From positions 45,082,445-45,146,444 of the forward strand of contig CM046457.1 in NCBI GenBank assembly GCA_025506515.1: a stretch of 64,000 bases of DNA, written 5' to 3'. A model generated the notes under the pieces. That model ran no database searches. It had not been told where the DNA came from and worked only from the letters and a program-made list of their open reading frames with translations. Shown here in pieces: positions 57,181-64,000 of this stretch. This DNA is from Flaveria trinervia. Its lineage: Eukaryota; Streptophyta; Magnoliopsida; Asterales; Asteraceae. Position 1 is the stretch's first letter. Every line of letters starts with the position of its first letter. A program made the translations under genes and the position numbers.

Positions 57181-58480
57181 GGTTCATCCTAGCCTCCTCC
57201 TACATCATCATGAAGGCTTTACGCTTGCCTTCTTTCCTTTTGTGCCAACCATATTCTTCTTCGCTCCCGAACCTTCAGCCCTCAGCTTCTTGCAATCCCT
57301 GCTCATGTGGCCTTCCTCACCACAAGAATAACACCTCCTCACACCGCAGTTCTTTGCCACATGTCCGGTTCTTCCACAATGGAAACAAACATTGGTCCCT
57401 AATCTACATTCCCCGGGCTGTTCTTGTCCACACTTAACACCCCTTCTCGACCCTGCACCGGATATGACCACATGCCAGTCATCCACCCATGCACCTTTGT
57501 TACTTGGAGCGGCTCCGCCACATCCAAATCGCTCTCGTTCCAATTCCGATCACTCCCTCCTTCCTTGCTAGCTTCTGTCACTACCACAGTTCTTTCATCA
57601 TATAATCTCCCCGCCAAGTCAACCATCAATCTAAATGTGCTCGGCCGGGCAGGGATCATGTGCCTACGGATATCCATTGGCAAGCCTTGAATATACCTCT
57701 TGATCTTTCGCGACAGAGGTGTCACCTCATCCTGCACCAGCCGTTCCATTTCGTTGAATTGGTGGTGTACTACTGATGCGTCATTGTTCCAACCTCCAAC
57801 TGCAGGAACTCTCTTTCAACTTTGTCCATCTCATGGTGAGGACAGAACTCCTCAATCACCAGCCTCTTCAACTCTACCCATTTTATCCTTCCTATCGCCC
57901 GACTACCCTCTGCTTGGACGATATTATCCCACCAGCACAAAGCCGAGTCCACAAATGGGCGAGTAGCAAATTTCACCTTCTTGTCCTCTCGACACTCGCT
58001 GATATTCAGAACAGCTTCCATTTCTCTCACTCACCGGTGAGCTGCAGCAGAAGTGTCATTACCATCAAAGGTAGGGGGTCTGCATCTTTGAAATGCCTTA
58101 TAGTTGCAGCCTCGTGTCGCCTCCGGCGTAGGCTCTTCTTCTTCCCCTTCCTCTGCATCATCAGAGAAAACCATTTTAGTCTCGGGCTGTCTCCTTTCGC
58201 CCGTAGGTCTACTCCTTTCCTTCCTCTCCCCCTCTTGTACAGACTTTATCACTTCAGTCACCATAGACGGCAAGACCGTCTGCATGACCTGATGCACCTC
58301 CTCTACAACCGCCTCCTTCACTGAGGCCCTTAAGTTAGCATTCTCATCTCCACCCTCCGGATGAGGGGTCTTGGGTTCTTCATGAACCACCTTTTCAGCT
58401 CTAGGCCTTCCTCTTGTAGCCCGTGGTTCCGCACCACGACCTCCACCACGTGAAGCTTTCGATGATCTACCACCGGCCAT
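57181..58480 (-). pseudogene. Gypsy-2 gag
   Basis: It starts at 58480 ('MAGGRSSKASRGGGRGA'). Acidic N-terminus to 'PPTFDGNDTS' (58031), capsid 'LCWWDNIVQ', 'VIEEFCPHHEMDKVEREFLQL' (57770-58030), 'IKRYIQGLPMDIRRHM' (57650-57720), then two intact CCHC knuckles, CFHCGRTGHVAKNC and CYSCGEEGHMSRDC (about 57290-57400). Frame changes at about 58030, 57760 and 57540. The knuckles are intact here and degraded in gypsy-1. Confidence 0.87.
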
Positions 58481-58813
58481 TCTCAAACACACTACAAGAT
58501 TCAAACACTAAAACGGTCATTCAAGGGAATAGCTTAGTTTATGTCAAGTATAGTAAGTCCCTAACTACAGTGGCTAGTTGTGATTAGCCACTTACTTTAC
58601 TCTTCATACCCCAAGCATTACCTATCCTGCTACATCAGTATTTAAATCTACTAAGAGCACATAAACCACATAACATGCGCACGTAATACCGGTTATCATT
58701 AAGAAAATACCTGATGGCACGTAGCTACTCAGACTGACATCCCTTCCCATTTCGTCCCATTTTCAGTTTAAGTTAAGGTTTATTTTGAAAATTTACCCGT
58801 TTCACTTAAACTT

Positions 58814-58826
58814 TGGCTCTGATAAC
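58814..58826 (-). other. Gypsy-2 primer binding site, degraded
   Basis: The complement reads TGTTATCAGAGCC against TGGTATCAGAGCC, four bases from the LTR border. Confidence 0.75.
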
Positions 58827-58830
58827 AACT

Positions 58831-61565
58831 TGTAAGGCCCCTTTCCCAGGACTCTTACAGATGGCTAATCATCACACATAAAACATATAATTACATTAAC
58901 TTGAAATAAACGTTGCAGTGGAAACATTAAAAAAACAAATTTTTATTAAAAATGCTTTTGCAAAATAATACAACATTCATTACTCAATATCATTTGTTCG
59001 CATTTCAATGCAAAAACATTAAACAAAAGAATGCTATCCAAAAGAGTCATGTAGCCGCCCCGTGCCATCCTTAGCAACTTTACGTGCCAAATGGAAAGTG
59101 CATAAAAAGTTAGGGTTGCTCAGTGAGTTCTAGTTTTTAAAATAAAACATACTTTACTTTCGTTTAAGACCGTTCATCACTTTCTTTCAAATCATACTAT
59201 ATTGTTGTATATGATCACACATCGTACGTATATACAAATAGATAATTTCATTATTATCTTCTTTTACTATTCTTCACATTCTTCCTTTAACTCTTTCTTT
59301 CTTTACCACATTTTTATCACTATCTGGATCAGTGTCATAAGCTATGCCCGAAACAAATAGGGTACTAGGCTGAAGATGATAATTGACTTCCATACCGCAC
59401 ATAGCTTTGCACCAGCACCGGGGTAAGCGACAAAGATCCCATCTGTATACTACACCTCCAACATTATGCATAACTCGGGTACTGGGCCAAAGATCATAAA
59501 TGACTTCCACATCGCATATAGCCTGACACCAGCACCGAGGTGAGTAATCACTATAAACCCAACTGTATACTACACCTCCAACATTATGCATAACTCGGGT
59601 ACTGGGCCAAAGATCATAAATGACTTCCACACCGCACATAGCCTGGCACCAGCACCGAGGTGAGTAATCACTATAAACCCAACTGTATACTACACCCCAA
59701 CATTATGCATAACTCAGGTACCGGGCCGAAGATCATAAATGACTTCCACGCCGCACATAGCATGCCACCAGCATCGAGGTGAGTCATCACTATAAACCAT
59801 GTACAAAATCGTTGGTCAATTACAAAGACTGGACCCTGCGTGTATCCTTAAGGGTTAGCTAAACCATACGCAATTGCGCTTACGACATTTTATAGTCGTG
59901 CACCTACGTACATATTGCTTGCAAGCCTCTCTCTCTATACTTCTTTTTCATTAATGCATGCATTCATTCTTTACGTTACTCTTTTCATTATCTTCTACTT
60001 TACGTTACATAATACTTATTATTTCATTCATTAACATTCAACGTAAACCACGGGAAAATAAACATAAATAATAAGGAACATCAACATAAACATACGACAT
60101 CACCATACACAGGCATCATCATACATACATAACATACATCCTACCATCATGCATAACATCACCATCATACATCATTCATGCCCATCACAACATCTATGAC
60201 CTCAAAAAGTCAACTTACATAGCCCCCAGGAATCTCTCAAGTCAAGGCCTACTTAACACTTTTTCCCCAAAAAGTTAGAAAATATTCTAAGTCTTCATCT
60301 GTATTTCTTTTTGTTCATCTGCATTTTTTTTTGTTCATCCGCATTTCTTTTTCTCATCCGCATTTCCTTTTACTCATCCGCATTGACTTTTACTCATCCA
60401 CATTTCCTTACTCATCCGCATTTTCTTTACTCATCCGTATTGACTCTTACTCATCCAAATTGACTTTTACTCATCTGCATTTCCTTTTACTTATCCGCAT
60501 TTCCTTTTTACTCATCTGCATTTCCTTTTTACTTATCCGCATTTCTTTTTACTCGTCTGCATTGACTCTTACTCATCCGCATTGACTTTTACTCATCGGC
60601 ATTGACTTTTACTCATCCACATTGACTTTTACTCAATGACATTTCCTTTTTACTCATCTGCATTTCATTTTTACTCATCCGCCTTTCCTTTTACTCATCC
60701 GCATCGACTCTTACTCATCCGCATTGACTTTTACTCATCCGCATTGACTCTTACTCATTCGTATTAACTTTTACTCATCCACATTTCCTTACTCATCCGC
60801 TTTTGGAACACTTAGGCAAATTCTAAAACTTAGGCGCATGAGCCCTATTTGGGCGCATGAGCAGCCCCATTCGCACCTAAACATCAAATTCAGTCCCTAA
60901 ACACCATTTATCATGCTCTAAGCTTAAATCTTACATTCTAAGCCATAGAAACACAACCATAACATCATCAAACATGAACATAGCCCAAATTCAAACCCCA
61001 CCCGCAACTTACACACATACATACATACGAGTATGAAACCCAACTTTTATGAAAAGTTCATACATGCATTTGCAGCCTCAAAACTAGTTAAATCAGGTAA
61101 AAGAGGGGTTCTAGAACTCACCTTTGCAGCTCTTTGGGTAAGACTTCTTCAAACCCGTTTGCAAATTGAGCTCTAACACCTAAAACCCTTCAAACACACA
61201 CAACCGAACACACACACAACTGAACACACACACAACCGAACACACACACAACATAAGCACATAACCGAGGATAAAACCGGTTAAGAACATCTTGAACACA
61301 TGAATTCTTACCTTGAATTCGACTTTTGCATAGGTTCTTCAAAACACCCGAGAGTTTCAGCTCTCTTTCTTTCTCTCTCTTAACAATTCGAATGATACAA
61401 GGTGTGTAGGAGGTGATGGGTGGCCATCACCTTTCACACCCACTTTTTCAAACATTTTGTCTTTTTGGACACTTTTTACCCTTCAACTTGGGTAAAATAT
61501 CATTTCTTTCTTTTTCTTCACTTTATTCTTCTTTCTTTGTCTTTTATAAATAACCGGGTGTTATA
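58831..61565 (-). mobile_element. Gypsy-2 5' LTR
   Basis: 2735 bp, TATAACACCC (61565) to GGGGCCTTACA (58831) on the minus strand. Repeats match the 3' LTR: 120-bp units (59340-59800), minisatellite (60290-60800), GCGCATGAG motifs (60830-60860). An extra 'acacacacaaccga' triplet repeat lies at 61195-61255. Confidence 0.92.
60290..60800. repeat. Expanded 19-21 bp minisatellite in gypsy-2 5' LTR
   Basis: About 25 copies of the two variants. The order of variants differs in detail from the other LTR, so the array has changed since insertion or was rearranged by gene conversion. Confidence 0.88.
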
Positions 61566-62157
61566 GTAGGCAGTGTTGACCGCCTATGCGAAGAAGGTGA
61601 TGGGCAGTTTAGAGTCAGACAACATAGTTCTTGCAGCTTTAATAAGTGTCCTGTTTCTCCTCTCAGCAACACCATATTATTGAAAAGTCCTGGGAGCACT
61701 ATATTGTCTTGTAATACCCTTTTCATCACAAAATGTATGAAGGATTTGGTTCTTATGGTCTTGACCTTGTGATCACGTTGATTCTCAGTCGTTAAGATGA
61801 AATACTTTAGAATCTCAAGAGTCTCATCCTTAGTTCTAAGGAAGAAAACCAAAGTGAATCTTGCAAAGTCATCTGTGATTACTAAACAGTAAGTGGTCCT
61901 TCCTAGACTCATTACATTGGTAGGGCCAAAGAGATCCATATGTAACAAGTGTAGGGGAATAGTGATGGAGTTTCTTTTCATTGGCTTGTGAGATACTGTG
62001 TTGCTTCCCTTTCAGCCATACCACACAATGATCATCACTTGTAAACTCTTTCTTTCACATTCTAGTTAGCATATCATTCTTAATAAGTTTATTCATGTTT
62101 TTAAAGTTTACATGGCTTATTCTTTTATGCAAGAGGAAAGACTTATCACTATTTGCT
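61566..62157 (-). pseudogene. Copia-A integrase, zinc-binding and catalytic core, broken
   Basis: 'LHLLHMDLFGPTNVMSLG' holds the first catalytic Asp, and 'YCLVITDDFARFTLVFFLRTKDE' follows (61800-61981). Where the family has SDNGTEF, the sequence goes from 'HKVKTIRT' straight to 'SFIHF' near 61750. The second catalytic Asp and about eight codons are missing and the frame shifts. 'VAERRNRTLI' is readable in another frame at about 61640-61680. The reading then continues 'AVNTA' into the gypsy-2 border at 61566. Confidence 0.85.
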
Positions 62158-62583
62158 TTAGATAGAATGCATGAACCTTCTCCTGAGTGAGATGTTTCTT
62201 TCAAATCCATCTTGTACATATTCCCTCTCTTGGGGCTCTGAGCAGGATATGCTCATGAGGAATGACCACCTCGGCACTTCGGACTTGAGAACAATACACT
62301 TATGCTCAGTAAAGAGCATGTTATGACTCTGATCACAAAATTGAGATACGCTTATAAGATTATACCCAAGCTCTTTGACAAAATTTACCTTTTCAATGTT
62401 GAGCTTACCATTTGTGACCTTGCCCGTTCCTGTAATGTAACCTCTCGCATCTCCTTCAAAAGCAGCTGGTCCTCCATCAATTCTTTCAAACTTTTGGAGT
62501 AGTGACCTATTTCCTGTCATGTGCCTGGAACAACCATTATCAATGATCCATACATTTTTGTTTGTCTTGAACTGTTCCTGCAT
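62158..62583 (-). pseudogene. Copia-A protease active site and pre-integrase region
   Basis: 'VWIIDNGCSRHMTGNRSLLQ' (about 62500-62560) is the copia protease signature with D-N-G in place of D-S-G, the same change as in copia-B. 'VKELGYNLISVSQFCDQSHN' follows. A frameshift near 62270 breaks the C-terminal side. Confidence 0.85.
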
Positions 62584-62599
62584 AAAATAGATGGTTAGT

Positions 62600-64000
62600 T
62601 ACATTTGGAAACTCAAGCCTAATTGGTCTTGGGCTCATCAAAGAAGTTAAAGATAATGCAATAGTAATTGATCCTATAGTCATGCTAGAGGGATCATTTT
62701 CTAAAGTTGATGAAGAACTCTCAGCCACTTGGTCTGTCTTTGACTACCACACCACCTTTGGAAGCTTAGACTTGACCTTTAATACTTCGGAAGTTTTGTT
62801 GACTTTAGAAGTTTTGATGACTGGGCCTTCGGAAGATCTTTCTTTCACTGTAGCAGGCTTCAGCACTTCGGAAGTATTCCTTCCTTCCAAGACCAAAGTT
62901 TCTTCGAAGGCAAGTTTCCACTTGTCTTCTTCTTCAATTTGGAGCTTCCAAGGAAAAAAGATTTTCCTTCCAAAGCTTGTTTCTTCTTATTCAGACTATT
63001 AGAAGTTTCTTTCTTTGTGATATGGAGAGTGCTCTTTGGATTGTAAACACAATCCTTAGCAAAGTGAGAGGTACTCCCACATATAACACAATCCATTTTC
63101 TTCCTTCTAGAGTCTTCTTTTGTGAACAAGGTTGAACTTGATCATTTTCACTCTTTATCTTCATCTTTTCAGATGATGTGGCAATTCTTGTAAGGTTAGA
63201 ACTACCTTTGGAGCTTGATGGTTCATGATGTACAATAGTGGTGCACAACTTATCAGCCTTCTTGTTGATAATGCGATGATTTGGACATGAACTAGAATTC
63301 TTGTTGTTGGAGCTCAAGTTTGTGTCCTCAACTTTAACCATTTCAAATCCTATAAAAATAAAGAATTGTTTTTGTGTAGAGTTGAAGGTGGCCTTCATCT
63401 CTTGAGCCTTCTTTGCCTTTATCTTGCTCTTTCTGATCAAGTTCTTTCTCTTGGTATTAGTCATCCCAAAAGACTTACTCTCCTGAGAGGATGATGACCC
63501 TTCTTAGAATGCTCTTCTTCACTCTTCTCAGAGACATTTTTCATCATCTCCTCTTCATCATTTTCAATCAAGGGGTATATGAGGGGAAGCTCATCTTCAT
63601 AAGCTCCACACCTAGGATCTTACAGATAAAACTGTGTGTGGAGGAGCTATCTCACAAGATCCTAGTCTTTGCTTATTCTGATAATACACTTTTGCATGCA
63701 AGGATGATAATATCATGTTCTTGAAGGTCTCTTCTTCAAGAACACATTTTTTGCCCTGACTTTGCTCATCACAAGCTTAGCCTGGCATTCAGTCAACTTG
63801 GCTATGAGATTCTTGATTTGAGTCCTATAATTAGTGTTCTCATGTTTAAGAACTAAAATGGTTTTCTCTAAGTCTTCTATCTTTAACTTATAATCATTTT
63901 TATCCTTTTTGAAATCAGATTTTAAGATATTTAAAGACTCGAGATCCAATCTCATCTCTAATTTGTAGGACCTGTATCTATTAAATTTAGCAATACATTC
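62600..64000 (-). pseudogene. Copia-A gag spacer: zinc knuckle and coiled coil; continues past window
   Basis: From right to left: coiled coil 'DYKLKIEDLEKTILVLKHEN' (63713-63955), a charged stretch (63400-63600), a basic part (62991-63464), zinc knuckle CVICGSTSHFAKDC (about 63045-63090), and a Lys/Ser tail with CTTCGGAAG-type motifs (62760-62950). It is equivalent to copia-B 13383-14786. The gag start, primer site and 5' LTR lie outside the window. Confidence 0.8.

Overview
This window is plant nuclear DNA made almost entirely of LTR retrotransposons. Evidence is Ty1/copia and Ty3/gypsy gag-pol domains, tRNA-iMet-type primer sites (TGGTATCAGAGC), polypurine tracts, TG...CA LTR ends and 5-bp target-site duplications. 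I recognise no host gene, tRNA or rRNA. The copia elements carry an additional open reading frame after pol. I recall that type as common in Asteraceae copia elements, so a large-genome eudicot, perhaps Asteraceae, is plausible but weakly supported.

Layout, left to right. 1-1750: AT-rich sequence with no gene. 1756-3961: a solo LTR of the same gypsy family found later, with duplication ATTAT. 3967-6448: AT-rich spacer with a diverged tandem repeat of about 275 bp and a SINE-like piece. 6449-9430: a decayed gypsy LTR, its primer site and an unreadable internal remnant. 9431-9951: unidentified. From 9952 to the right edge lies one nest of insertions.

The nest resolves by target-site duplications. 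(1) Copia-A, minus strand, is the oldest. Its 3' LTR ends at 9952 and its 5' end lies beyond base 64000. (2) Copia-B, plus strand, same family, inserted into the 3' LTR of copia-A (10564-45448, duplication ACTAG). (3) A solo copia LTR (11055-11741, duplication ACATT) sits in the 5' LTR of copia-B. (4) Gypsy-1, minus strand (17724-42402, duplication ACTAC), sits in the post-pol ORF of copia-B. (5) Copia-C, minus strand (26841-41678, duplication CAGGG), sits in the 5' LTR of gypsy-1. (6) Gypsy-2, minus strand (52648-61565, duplication GCAGG/GTAGG), sits in the integrase of copia-A.

None of the elements looks able to move by itself. All have stops and frameshifts, copia-B has lost most of pol, gypsy-2 has lost its integrase core, and several catalytic residues are changed. 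The most unusual feature is that each family carries arrays of short motifs, often containing CpG or palindromic, in its LTRs or non-coding spacers. One motif style (CAGTCGCATG / AGGCGCATGA) is shared by the gypsy and copia-C LTRs although they belong to different superfamilies.
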